A stretch of 64,000 nucleotides of DNA from Hoeflea prorocentri (GTDB lineage: Bacteria > Pseudomonadota > Alphaproteobacteria > Rhizobiales > Rhizobiaceae). This document shows positions 42,915 to 51,768 of the stretch, in pieces. The stretch lies in the NCBI RefSeq assembly GCF_027944115.1, contig NZ_JAPJZI010000001.1:496001-560000 (forward strand), written 5' to 3'. Both the position numbers and the translations under genes were made by a program. Each line of letters begins with the position of its first letter. Within the stretch, counting starts at the first letter, position 1. Below the pieces are notes generated by a model. It was not told the DNA's origin and ran no database searches. It saw only the letters and a list, made by a program, of their open reading frames with translations.

Positions 42915-44324
42915 TCACCAACCGATGCCGCGATACTCCGAACAGGTCGGGAGTTTTTCAAAAGCGCGCACCACGTCGATGACAGGTGTCTTCGAATGTT
43001 CCATCGCCCGGCGTGTCAGCGTCGCATAGAACGGGTGGCGCTGTGTGACGATGATGGCGTCGGCCTGCTCGGCCACGTCAGCGGCGTCTTCGGCGAGGAA
43101 GCTGCGCAGTTCTTTGGCCAATGCGGCCAATCCGGGGCTGCCATGCTTCACATAGCCAAGCTGGCCCTCAATATTGGTCGCGGTTGTAATAGCCGGGTCG
43201 TGGGCGATGATTTCGACCCCTTCGGCGCGCAGGGCGGCAATCACTTCGAGGATCGGGCTTTCGCGCAGATCATCGGTGCCCGGTTTGAACGCGATGCCAA
43301 GAACACCGACCCGTTTGGCGCCGGTGGCGCGCACCATCTGGATTGCCTCTTCGATTTGTGCGTTGTTGGAGGTGCCGAGATTCTCGATCATCGGAACCGA
43401 TACACCGGCCGATTTGGCGATATGGGCGACCGCGCGCACCTCTTTGGGCAGGCAGGAGCCGCCATAGGCGAAGCCGGGCTTGAGGTAGTAGGGTGAAAGG
43501 TTCAGCTTCTGGTCCTGGCAGAAGACATCCATCACCTCGTGGCTGTCGACACCCTGCGACTTGGCCAGACGGCCGACTTCGTTGGCAAAGCAAACCTTTG
43601 CCGCATGCCAGACATTGTCGACATATTTGACCATTTCGGCGGTTTCGATCGATGTAAGAATCGGGGCCTCATCAACCGGCGCATAGATCTGGCTCAGAGT
43701 ATTGGCCGTGCGGTCGCAGGTGGCACCAATGACCGTTTTGGGTGGGGCGTAGAAGTCATCGACGGCGACACCTTCGCGCAGAAACTCCGGGTTGAATGCA
43801 ACGCCGAAATCCTTGCCGAGCGTCTTGCCCGATACGGCCTCAAGGATTGGGGTCATCACTTTCATGGTGGTGCCGGGCGGAATCGAGCAGCGCATCACGA
43901 AGACATGGAACTTGGATTTTCGCGCCAGGCCGGCAGCCATGGACTTTGCTGCCGCCTCAATGAAACGGTAGTCGCAGCCGCCATCCGGCGCAGTCGGCGT
44001 GCCGACTGAAACAAAGGTGACATCCGTGTCTTCGACGGCACGGGCAAGATCGTCAGTTGCAGTAACCAGTCCGTCTTCCACTCCTTCCGTCAACAGACGC
44101 TCAAGGTCCTTTTCGTGAATCGGAGACCGGCCAGCCGCGATATCGCTGACTTTTTCAGGATCGATGTCGACACCGACCACGCGGTGTCCGAGGCTTGAGA
44201 GGCAAGCGGTCGACACCGCACCGACATATCCGAGCCCGACAACAGAAATCGCCGGTTTGGATATGACGGTGTGGAACGGGAGGGGCCGGGCACCGGCGGT
44301 GGAGAAGGGAGCAAGATTGGTCAT
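42915..44324 (-). CDS. algD: Nucleotide-sugar dehydrogenase, GDP-mannose 6-dehydrogenase type (AlgD-like)
   Basis: 469 residues. NAD site SVVGLGYVGAVSTACLSSLG; catalytic Cys291 in YGGSCLPKEVRAV; substrate region AFNPEFLREGVAVDDF and ESPILEVIAALRAEGVEI. The GGSCLPKE form and the neighbouring AlgA-like enzyme favour GDP-mannose over UDP-glucose. It makes GDP-mannuronate by a four-electron oxidation in the cytosol, the committed step of alginate-type polymers. Symbol given by analogy; a Ugd/TuaD-type role cannot be excluded from sequence alone. Confidence 0.82.
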   Translation of the reverse strand: MTNLAPFSTAGARPLPFHTVISKPAISVVGLGYVGAVSTACLSSLGHRVVGVDIDPEKVSDIAAGRSPIHEKDLERLLTEGVEDGLVTATDDLARAVEDTDVTFVSVGTPTAPDGGCDYRFIEAAAKSMAAGLARKSKFHVFVMRCSIPPGTTMKVMTPILEAVSGKTLGKDFGVAFNPEFLREGVAVDDFYAPPKTVIGATCDRTANTLSQIYAPVDEAPILTSIETAEMVKYVDNVWHAAKVCFANEVGRLAKSQGVDSHEVMDVFCQDQKLNLSPYYLKPGFAYGGSCLPKEVRAVAHIAKSAGVSVPMIENLGTSNNAQIEEAIQMVRATGAKRVGVLGIAFKPGTDDLRESPILEVIAALRAEGVEIIAHDPAITTATNIEGQLGYVKHGSPGLAALAKELRSFLAEDAADVAEQADAIIVTQRHPFYATLTRRAMEHSKTPVIDVVRAFEKLPTCSEYRGIGW

Positions 44325-44487
44325 GGCTACGTCCTTTCGAGACTGCTTTCGTCGTGATTTGACGTCAATCTAACTCACTCTTTTCATTGATGAATTTGCT
44401 GAAAAGACTAGTGGAAGGAGCAAAAGCCTGACACGCATGTCCGAAAGGATAGGCACCTGCGCAAAGGCATCGCCTCAGCACAAGAAA

Positions 44488-44519
44488 GGCCCGCGGAAGG
44501 CGAAACCTTCGCGCGGGCC
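44488..44519 (-). terminator. Rho-independent terminator after the AlgA-like gene
   Basis: Read on the minus strand, GGCCCGCGCGAAGG pairs with CCTTCCGCGGGCC (one bulge) and is followed by TTTCTT. It lies about 75 bases downstream of the AlgA-like stop. It separates alg44-alg8-algA from the dehydrogenase/RTX pair, whose promoter should lie in 44325-44480. Confidence 0.75.
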
Positions 44520-44594
44520 AGGTGTGCAAGTGAACAGTGAAACAGAACCAAAGTTGAGGTCTGGCGGGAGGAACCGGTTTGCCTGGCTTTGCCG

Positions 44595-46022
44595 TCAGGC
44601 GGTAGCCTCCTCCACGCGGGCATAGATGTCCTCGTAGCGGGTGATATCGTCCTCACCCAGATAGGCGCCCGACTGAACTTCGATCAGTGTCAACGGCACC
44701 TTGCCCTGGTTTTCGAGACGGTGAACGGCGCCCAGAGGAATATATGTTGACTCGTTTTCTGACAGCATTGAAACGGTCTCACCGACCACCACCGTAGCGG
44801 TTCCTTCAACAACGACCCAGTGCTCGGCACGGTGCTGATGGCTCTGCAGGCTCAGTCGGCCACCCGGTTTGACCACAATGCGCTTGACCTGAAAGCGGGC
44901 ACCGAGCGACAGCGTCTCATAGTGGCCCCAGGGTCGCTCGCAACGGCGGAACTCATCCGCCTGCGGTGCTTCGATCAGTTTCAGTTCGGCAACGACATCC
45001 TTTACCTGTTCACTGTCATTCATGTTGGCGACAAGGATTGCATCATCGGTTGCAATGGCGGCGATGTTTTCAAGGCCGAGCCCGACAATCCGCGTATCTG
45101 CGCGATCAGACCGCAGCATGGAGTTGGAGCAGCCGATCTGCGTGGCCGAACCTGACAGTGCATTGCCATCGCTGTCCTGATCCGAGGTGCCGTGCACCGC
45201 CCGCCAGGAGCCAAGGTCTGACCAGCCGCAATCGACCGGCACTACGTGCAAAGAGTCCGCTGCCTCCATCACCGCATAATCGACGGAAATGCTTTCGCAG
45301 CGGCTGTAGGCCTCAGCGCCCAGACGAAAGAAGCAGAGATCCTTTGCGCCCGTCGCCAATGCGGCCCGGCAAGGTATCACGAGCTGAGGCGCCAGTGTGT
45401 CAAAAGCTCTGATAATCGTGTCGACACGGAACATGAAGATCCCGGCGTTCCAAAGGTGCCGCCCGCCCTCGACGAGTTCGACGGCAACACCGCGCCCCGG
45501 TTTTTCGACAAAGGATTTGAGCGGTTGGCTTTTACCGGCACGTGGCGGCTTGCTGAGTTCAAGATACCCGTAACCCGTTTCCGGGCTGGAGGGTGTGATG
45601 CCGAATGTGACGATCTCGCCATTCTCAGCTGCCCTTACCCCGGCATCAACTGCCTCGGCAAACGCGGCACCATCGAGGACCTGGTGATCGGACGGCGCAA
45701 CCAACAGGATTGTATCGGGTGTGTCCTCATGGCACAGGGCGGCGGCCAGGATGGCCGGAGCCGTGTTGCGCGCATCCGGTTCCAGAAGAATATCAGCGCC
45801 GTCAATGCCGATCTGGTCAAGTTGATCGGCAACGATGAAACGGAAATCGGTGCCGGTCACCACCATGGGCGGGGCGAACCGCTCTCCGGACAACCGAACA
45901 ACGCTTTCCTGAAACAGACTGTGGTCACCGACTAGGTTGGTGAACTGCTTGGGGTAGCTTTTACGTGAGGCAGGCCACAGGCGTGTGCCGGAACCGCCGG
46001 CCAGAATAACGGGGACAATCAT
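44595..46022 (-). CDS. algA: Bifunctional mannose-1-phosphate guanylyltransferase / mannose-6-phosphate isomerase (AlgA-like)
   Basis: 475 residues. N-terminal guanylyltransferase with AGGSGTRLWPASRKSYPKQF, EPDARNTAPAI and KSFVEKPGRG; C-terminal type II phosphomannose isomerase cupin with WGHYETL, VKPGGRLSLQSHQHRAEHW and YIPLGAVHRLEN. The two activities convert fructose-6-phosphate to mannose-6-phosphate and mannose-1-phosphate to GDP-mannose (phosphomannomutase must come from elsewhere). Full length. Follows the Alg8-like gene by 130 bases on the same strand. Confidence 0.92.
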   Translation of the reverse strand: MIVPVILAGGSGTRLWPASRKSYPKQFTNLVGDHSLFQESVVRLSGERFAPPMVVTGTDFRFIVADQLDQIGIDGADILLEPDARNTAPAILAAALCHEDTPDTILLVAPSDHQVLDGAAFAEAVDAGVRAAENGEIVTFGITPSSPETGYGYLELSKPPRAGKSQPLKSFVEKPGRGVAVELVEGGRHLWNAGIFMFRVDTIIRAFDTLAPQLVIPCRAALATGAKDLCFFRLGAEAYSRCESISVDYAVMEAADSLHVVPVDCGWSDLGSWRAVHGTSDQDSDGNALSGSATQIGCSNSMLRSDRADTRIVGLGLENIAAIATDDAILVANMNDSEQVKDVVAELKLIEAPQADEFRRCERPWGHYETLSLGARFQVKRIVVKPGGRLSLQSHQHRAEHWVVVEGTATVVVGETVSMLSENESTYIPLGAVHRLENQGKVPLTLIEVQSGAYLGEDDITRYEDIYARVEEATA

Positions 46023-46153
46023 GGGTCAAACTCCAGTAAAGATTTAACTGCAGTCTTTCTAACGGTTTGAAATCACGTAATCTTCTGCACGGGAGTAGAG
46101 GGTGTGGCCTCATTGGGATGGACCGCTATGCGAACGGATAGCCGGCGGCCCGA

Positions 46154-47740
46154 TCAAATCGGCGTCGGCAGGAGGCCGATATACATGGCAAGAACGGTGA
46201 TAAACGTGGAAACCGAGACGACGAGTTGGGCCTTGGCAATGGCGCTCTGCAGTCTTGCCACCCAGCCCATTGCGCTACCGGCCGTCTGGTTGCCCCGGTT
46301 GGACCATTTCTGCTTGGAGAGATGGAAAATCATGAAAATCTTCACCGATGCATTGATAACCTGATTGAGGTAGAGAATGAACGGCCAGCTGAGATCGACC
46401 TCGCGGCTGTAACGGAACAGAAAAAGGCACAGAACCAGACGGCTGAACGCGACCCAGATCAGGCATGACCACAGATAGAACGGGTCTTGCAGGGCTGCCA
46501 GAATGGCAAGTGTTGGAGACACCATCATGGTCCACATGGCGATCCGCTGATCAACGACGCACCACCAGATAAACGGGTTCACCTTGCGTGGGCCAAGGGC
46601 GATCGCCCGGCTGCCGTTGCGCAGCATGTTTCCCGACCATCGCCGGAAGTTCTGGACCATGCGCTCAAGACCGTTCTCCTTGATGACCTCGATCGTGTAG
46701 ACGGTCGCGTCCGGCACATAGGTCATCTTCGCACCGCAGGTGAGCATGTGATACCAGGTCGATTTGTCGTCGCCTGACAGAAAACGGAAGCGTCCCCACA
46801 GCCAGTGATCGAGATGGTCTGCTTCGATGGTGCGGATGAAGCGCTCCGAGCGCATGTGCTGCGCGCGGAAAACCGACATGCGGCCGGTCAGTGTCAGCAC
46901 CTTGCCGGACAAGGCATGGCTCTGCATGGCCAAACGCCGTTGAGCAAAACGCATGTTGAGCCACGCGCCAATCCACTTCGGCCCGTAGCAGATCACTTCC
47001 TCGTCGGTTGTCAGTGCCTGAAGTTCGGGATCGGCGCCGAACATTGAAAGGGTTTTTTCCAGCACGTCATTGCCGAAAAGCGCATCACCATCCATGAAGA
47101 TGACCAGGTCATCCGGATCGACACCGTTGCGGTTGATCGACCGAAGAATCATGCCGATCGCCATGCGCTTGCCGGGCTGGTTCTGCCGCAGGAAAACCAG
47201 TTCAGCCAGATCATCCGGGATGTCCTGAGCGTGGGTTTCCATGAACGAACGGATGATCAACTCGTCATAGGCCGAGCCTGTGCCGACATAGATCGTTGTG
47301 GGAATCTGCTCGCGGCGGATCTGGCCGAGAATTGACCCGATCACGCGTTTGGTGATGGCCGGTTCCTCATAGTAGGTGGTCATCTGGATATGCAGCCGAC
47401 GAGGCCGCCAGCCGCTTTTCCAGACTGCTTCGGCTTCAGCCCGCATGCCGGGCCAGCGCAGGCGCCGGTAGATTTCGGCCCGGACGGCGTGGGTGAACCA
47501 CCAGCCAAACCGCCATATACCGAGAGTGGCGAGAACGACCGTGATGTGCATGACACCCGGCTCGAAGAATCTGTTCGGCACAGCAAACAGCAAAAAGAAG
47601 ATGATCTGGGCGAACACGAGCAGACAAAAGATCTTGCCCGCAGACCAGCGTTGGAGGCCTCGCGGCGCGGGGCCGGTCAAACCGCGCAGGCGCGCGGTCA
47701 GATCCTTGTCGAAAGCGTATTCGCTCCCGGGCATGCTCAT
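46154..47740 (-). CDS. alg8: Alg8-like polymannuronate synthase (GT2)
   Basis: 528 residues. N-terminal transmembrane pair (IFCLLVFAQIIFFLLFAVPN and the next helix), cytosolic GT-A domain with IQMTTYYEEPAI, VIFMDGDALFGND (DxD), LSGDDKSTWYH (catalytic Asp region) and NFRRWSGNMLRNG (processive R-x-W motif), then about four C-terminal helices. It should polymerise GDP-mannuronate and export the chain across the inner membrane. The start overlaps the co-polymerase stop by 4 bases, as expected for the Alg8-Alg44 complex. Confidence 0.88.
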   Translation of the reverse strand: MSMPGSEYAFDKDLTARLRGLTGPAPRGLQRWSAGKIFCLLVFAQIIFFLLFAVPNRFFEPGVMHITVVLATLGIWRFGWWFTHAVRAEIYRRLRWPGMRAEAEAVWKSGWRPRRLHIQMTTYYEEPAITKRVIGSILGQIRREQIPTTIYVGTGSAYDELIIRSFMETHAQDIPDDLAELVFLRQNQPGKRMAIGMILRSINRNGVDPDDLVIFMDGDALFGNDVLEKTLSMFGADPELQALTTDEEVICYGPKWIGAWLNMRFAQRRLAMQSHALSGKVLTLTGRMSVFRAQHMRSERFIRTIEADHLDHWLWGRFRFLSGDDKSTWYHMLTCGAKMTYVPDATVYTIEVIKENGLERMVQNFRRWSGNMLRNGSRAIALGPRKVNPFIWWCVVDQRIAMWTMMVSPTLAILAALQDPFYLWSCLIWVAFSRLVLCLFLFRYSREVDLSWPFILYLNQVINASVKIFMIFHLSKQKWSNRGNQTAGSAMGWVARLQSAIAKAQLVVSVSTFITVLAMYIGLLPTPI

Positions 47741-49188
47741 TGGAACATGTCCAGAGCGGCATGGGCCTGTTCCAAAACCCAGTCATCGATACGGGTCAGC
47801 CGGTCGCGATGAATGGTCAGATTGACCGGCGCGTCGGCGGGAAACGTCTCACGCAGCGTGTCGGCATCCATGCCGGTCGGCGCAATGGTCACCAGCATGC
47901 CAAACGCGTTGGGCTGACCCGGATCGGGGCCGGCGACGACGTTTGAAACACGTCCTTCAGCACTCAATACCTCATCGCCGTTTGCAAAGGAGATCCCGAC
48001 GCGCTGGCCAAGATGAACACGGTCCGCCACCTCGGAGCTGACCCAGCCCAGCATGGTGCGCGGCTCGTTGTGCTCAATCTGAAGGACGGCCGCATTTTCA
48101 GTCACAAACTGGTCCTTGTGCGCTGCGATCTGCAGGACAATCCCGTCGAAAAGCGCGACGACGCGCGCCTCTTCCAGACGTTTTTTGCGCAAAGCTTCGA
48201 TCTCGCGCAGATTATTGAGCTCGGTTTCAAGTTCGCCGATCAGCGCATGCAGACGTTCGGCGATGACCGTGTCCGGTGCAAACGCCGGCGCGAGTTCGAC
48301 ATTGATGTCACGCAGCGAAAGCCACAGCTTGTGCATGTTCTCCGTGTCGCCATCGGCAAAGAATTCGGCTTGATAGCGCGCAGCAAGGGCGTGGCGCGCT
48401 GTGATAGGCAGGGCCGGCTCACCTTCAAGCCCCATCGCCACACGCAGGGCCGCCAGGGCTGTTTTGGCCTTCTGAAGTTTGCGTGCGACCGTGTCGCTCA
48501 ATTGTCGGGCATTGGCGATTTCATCGTCGAGATTTGCGCTGCCGAGAACCATCAGGACATCGCCGGCGTGTACATGATCGCCTGGTGCCACACGGATTTC
48601 CCGCACGAAAGCGTCGGTCGGGGCAACGTGGGGCATTACCGGTGCAACCACACGCCCGCGATCGACGTCGATCCTGTCGAGAAGTGAAGCAACCTGGCCG
48701 CCCATCAAGCCGAACACCAAGGTGGCAAGTACGGCGTAGACGCACAGGTTCCAGGCAATGCGAAAGGCACGGGGCAAGGTCCTTGAAACAGCGACCGTCT
48801 TTTCAGCCTCCGTTTCCTCCATCGGGACAAGGTCAACCGGCGTGTCGAGGCTTGTGATGACATCCTCGGTCGAGGCCATCCGCCCCGACAGGATCGAGCG
48901 GTAGAACACGGCAAGCGTCTCGCGCTGCCGGCCTGTCAACTCTTCAAATGTCAGAAACCGGGTGCCCGGTTCAGTGCCCAGTTTGATCGGGAACCGGATA
49001 TCGACGCCCTGAAACGGGATCGAGAGAGTTGCGTCCGTGGGCAGGATGTCGCTGGTGCCGGGAAACTCAAAACCCCGTAACGACCAGTTCTCGACCGTCA
49101 CGGTTTCGCCCGTGGCCAGCTCAAGGCCAAGCGGCGCGCGTACCTGGAACGACAAGTCGGCCATTGGGCGTTCGTGACGGATATTCAC
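47737..49188 (-). CDS. alg44: Alg44-like c-di-GMP-binding co-polymerase (PilZ + HlyD)
   Basis: 483 residues from GTG 49188, preceded by AAAGGAG; the frame extends 13 codons upstream. PilZ domain (about 1-100): an N-terminal R-x-x-R (RHERP, one residue shorter than the usual RxxxR) and NWSLRG, which fits (D/N)xSxxG. A transmembrane helix at about 143-165 is followed by periplasmic HlyD-like lipoyl/hairpin/barrel parts (EIRVAPGDHVHAGDVLMVLGS, ADRVHLGQRVGISFANGDEV). In Pseudomonas, c-di-GMP binding to this protein activates Alg8; the same is inferred here, subject to the altered Arg spacing. First gene of alg44-alg8-algA. Confidence 0.88.
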   Translation of the reverse strand: MNIRHERPMADLSFQVRAPLGLELATGETVTVENWSLRGFEFPGTSDILPTDATLSIPFQGVDIRFPIKLGTEPGTRFLTFEELTGRQRETLAVFYRSILSGRMASTEDVITSLDTPVDLVPMEETEAEKTVAVSRTLPRAFRIAWNLCVYAVLATLVFGLMGGQVASLLDRIDVDRGRVVAPVMPHVAPTDAFVREIRVAPGDHVHAGDVLMVLGSANLDDEIANARQLSDTVARKLQKAKTALAALRVAMGLEGEPALPITARHALAARYQAEFFADGDTENMHKLWLSLRDINVELAPAFAPDTVIAERLHALIGELETELNNLREIEALRKKRLEEARVVALFDGIVLQIAAHKDQFVTENAAVLQIEHNEPRTMLGWVSSEVADRVHLGQRVGISFANGDEVLSAEGRVSNVVAGPDPGQPNAFGMLVTIAPTGMDADTLRETFPADAPVNLTIHRDRLTRIDDWVLEQAHAALDMFQ

Positions 49189-49571
49189 CTGCTCCACTCC
49201 TTTCGATGTACAGGTTTGATACCGCACTTGAGAGAGTGTTTGGTTGTGGGAACGGTATAGCGGGAGTCTCAGAAGTATAGTTTGACCGCATCGTGGGCTA
49301 AAAGCGCGGCGATGCGATGCATAGGCTCCGGAGGCATACCTCTCGACAAAGCGAATGCGATCAAAAATGCTCCGCCAAAATCTTGCGTCCGCTTCTGGTA
49401 TGTTTGCCAGCAGGTTTTAATGGAATTTGAGAACGGTTCGACGGACCCTCGAAGCCGGCCCAAACAGACCGGCTCAATCATGCCCGCATTATCCCTAACG
49501 CGGCTGGATTCGTGTTAACCTTTAAAGGTTAGACTTTAGCTTTCTGTACCTCACGCGCATCGAGGAAGGCC
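49189..49571. other. Upstream region of alg44 and of the small peptide gene
   Basis: 383 bases with short opposing frames (49269-49481 minus, 49282-49518 plus) that lack ribosome sites or known families, so I do not call them. Divergent promoters for alg44 and the peptide gene must lie here, together with the palindrome at 49516. Confidence 0.45.
49516..49531 (+). promoter_or_regulatory. Perfect 16-bp palindrome
   Basis: TAACCTTTAAAGGTTA, self-complementary throughout, about 40 bases upstream of the small peptide gene and 330 bases from alg44. Probably a protein-binding operator; regulator unknown. Confidence 0.6.
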
Positions 49572-49721
49572 ATGAAGAAGATTTATGAGCGCCCGGTCAT
49601 CAAAAGGCTGGGCAGACTTGAATTGAACACAGCCGCAACAGTGACGTCCGGGGTTGGACCTACGGGATCGGTCACGAGGCCGACTATCCCCGATGACGCG
49701 GGCATTATTTTTATACATTGA
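49572..49721 (+). CDS. Small lasso-leader-like peptide
   Basis: 49 residues with a strong ribosome site (GAGGAAGG, 49562-49569). The N-terminus MKKIYERPVIKRLGRLELNT fits the leader pattern of lasso-type RiPP precursors (YxxP, then LG, then a penultimate-type Thr). The remaining Gly/Thr/Pro-rich tail (ATVTSGVGPTGSVTRPT, then IPDDAGIIFIH) has no Asp or Glu at ring position 7-9 after any plausible cleavage point, so it is not a standard lasso core. No asparagine-synthetase-like cyclase or protease is nearby. Such leader-like peptides also occur in exopolysaccharide loci without macrolactam chemistry. Confidence 0.6.
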   Translation: MKKIYERPVIKRLGRLELNTAATVTSGVGPTGSVTRPTIPDDAGIIFIH

Positions 49722-50457
49722 ATTTCCGGGACGTTTCAGCGGCGGGTCCGCCATACATGTCAGCGCCGAGTCCAGCTAACCGACGATCCGGATGCTGATG
49801 ACCTGCACTTGATCTCTGCGCGTCGGCGATGCGGTTGAAGCGGCGCCAACGGGTAAACCCGCTCGGTCACTCCGGCTGACAATCGACTATTTTCCAGTTG
49901 CCGCAACGGTTGTGGGACCATTGGGCGTGCGATGGTTGTTGTAGGTCTGCCAACCGGAAACGGGCACATCTTCCAAACATGTGCCGTCGGTCGTATGACG
50001 AATATTCTCGGAGAGCCCCCCAAAGAGTCCCACCGACCGGCATTCATCGACACGCAACCCAGAGAATCCGGTTTTCTGACCTTCGACAACTGTATCGGTG
50101 TAGCCCTACACGTGCCCGCGCATATGCGGGATCCCGGCATTGACCCAAAATAACTGACGACCCAAAGCTGCGACCCGGAGAAGCCGCCGTTTTACCAATG
50201 TCCTCCGGCGAGCCTCGTGGTTCGTAAGACAGCATACAGGATGCATCTGTTTGGTCACCCCTGCGGTGTCGTGGTTCCTTCTTGTTCCCACGATTACCCG
50301 GTGACAAATCCTATTACGCGCTGCTGGTTTGTGCGATCCCGCACTATAGGCATACCCTATAGCCACAAGTAAAAATGAAGGTCTTCAGAGTAAGTGGTGG
50401 CCACTGTACTCTTGTAGTGGAATCGGGCCTGAACCGACTTCGACAAGGGAGGACACA
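49722..50457. other. 736-base stretch without a confident gene
   Basis: Several overlapping frames exist on both strands around 49760-50150 (for example plus 49932-50153 and minus 49760-50140). None has both a good ribosome site and a recognisable family, and all may be remnants. The last 120 bases contain the LysR-type inverted repeat at 50344 and the promoter of the branched-chain-type importer. Confidence 0.45.
50344..50362 (+). promoter_or_regulatory. LysR-type operator upstream of the LivJ-like gene
   Basis: CTATAGG-N5-CCTATAG, perfect 7-bp arms. The same layout occurs at 62550-62568 and 63546-63564, both next to genes tied to the LysR regulator at 62584. About 96 bases upstream of the importer binding-protein start. 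Confidence 0.7.
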
Positions 50458-51753
50458 ATGAACTTCAAGAAACTTTTGCAGTTGGCCGTTCCGCTGGTGT
50501 TTGCGGCGACATCTGCCTTTGCGGCGGAAAAACCCGAAAAGCTCCATATCGGAATCACGGCGTTTCTTTCCGGTCCAGCCGCGGTCTTCGGTGTCCCGGC
50601 AAAGGCAGCAGCCGAGATGATGATTGAAGACATCAATGAGGCCGGCGGTATCGGTGGTGTTCCATTGTCTGCAACCTTCATCGATGAAGGTGCCGGTGGA
50701 GAGGCGTTGCTTGCCGAGTACCGGCGTCTGGTTCAGGACGAGGGAGTAGATGCAATGTTCGCATCCATCTCCTCCGGCAATTGCAACAAGATTGCTCCAC
50801 TCGCCGATGATCTAAAAATCCTGAACATTATGTGGGATTGCGGAACGCAGCGGATATTTGAAGAGAACGATTACCGCTATGTGTTCAGGACTCAGTCAAA
50901 CGCGACGCCGGAGATGTTGTCGGCGGTTCTTTACCTTCTGAAAACCAAGCCTGACTTCAAAACGATTGCGGTTGTCAACCAGGACTACTCGTGGGGACGC
51001 GACAGCTGGGAAATCTTCTCAACCGCCTTGAAGACGCTTAAGCCGGATGTCGAAGTCGTTGCGGAGTTTTTCCCGAAATTCGGCAGTCCTGATTTCTCGA
51101 CTGAAATCTCCCGTCTGCTGGCCTTGCGGCCGGACGTTATTCTTTCAACGTCCTGGGGCGGCGATCTCGACACATTTGTCCGTCAGGCCAGCCAGAGGGG
51201 TCTTACCAACAATTCAACCCTGGTTCTTCCCCTTGCCGAAAGCTCACTCGAGAGACTGGGTGACGCCCTGCCATCCGGCCAGATTGTGGGAACCCGCGGA
51301 GACCACTATTTTCTCCATCCGGAAAAACTGAGTGACCCGGCATTCACCGGCTTCGTGGAGGAGTTCAAGGATGCGACCGGTTCGTATCCCATCTATCCCG
51401 TCTATCACATGAGCCAGGCACTCAATGCCTTCAAAGGCGCCTATGAAAAGGCCATGGAAGCAAACGGAGGAGAGTGGCCGGACAAGGAGCAGGTTGTCGA
51501 TGCGATGACGGGTCTGACATTTGTCGGCCTTGGCCGGGAGGTGACGATCCGTGAAGACGGGCAAGGCGTGGAAGATCAACTGCTGGGCACGACCGTCAAC
51601 TCGGACGATTATGACTTTGCGACGCTCGGTCAGATCATGATCTTCGATGGCGATCAAATCACGACACCGGTCGGAAAAGTATCTGCCGATTGGCTTAAGG
51701 CGCTCAATCCTGACTTTATTGATGCCGTTAACGTCGACACGTTTGAGCAGTAA
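50458..51753 (+). CDS. ABC importer substrate-binding protein, branched-chain amino acid type (LivJ-like)
   Basis: 431 residues; Sec signal about 1-22 (ending SAFAAE). Type I periplasmic-binding fold of the LivJ/AmiC class: LHIGITAFLSGPAAVFGVPAKAAAEMMIEDINEAGGIGGVP, then TIAVVNQDYSWGRDSWEIF. In alphaproteobacteria this class also carries urea, amides and aromatic or short organic acids; with citrate-lyase-like enzymes downstream, a carboxylic acid is a better guess than an amino acid. A 9-bp stem-loop follows. Confidence 0.9.
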   Translation: MNFKKLLQLAVPLVFAATSAFAAEKPEKLHIGITAFLSGPAAVFGVPAKAAAEMMIEDINEAGGIGGVPLSATFIDEGAGGEALLAEYRRLVQDEGVDAMFASISSGNCNKIAPLADDLKILNIMWDCGTQRIFEENDYRYVFRTQSNATPEMLSAVLYLLKTKPDFKTIAVVNQDYSWGRDSWEIFSTALKTLKPDVEVVAEFFPKFGSPDFSTEISRLLALRPDVILSTSWGGDLDTFVRQASQRGLTNNSTLVLPLAESSLERLGDALPSGQIVGTRGDHYFLHPEKLSDPAFTGFVEEFKDATGSYPIYPVYHMSQALNAFKGAYEKAMEANGGEWPDKEQVVDAMTGLTFVGLGREVTIREDGQGVEDQLLGTTVNSDDYDFATLGQIMIFDGDQITTPVGKVSADWLKALNPDFIDAVNVDTFEQ

Positions 51754-51768
51754 AAAGGACTTCAATGA

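Noticed and set aside
49269-49518. Overlapping short frames on both strands upstream of alg44
   Set aside because: No ribosome site, no recognisable fold, and they overlap each other; at most one could be real.
49572-49721. Functional lasso peptide precursor
   Set aside because: No Asp or Glu at positions 7-9 after any plausible cleavage site and no maturation enzymes nearby; kept only as leader-like.
49932-50153. 73-codon plus-strand frame with protein-like composition
   Set aside because: No convincing ribosome site, and competing minus-strand frames look equally protein-like; cannot decide.
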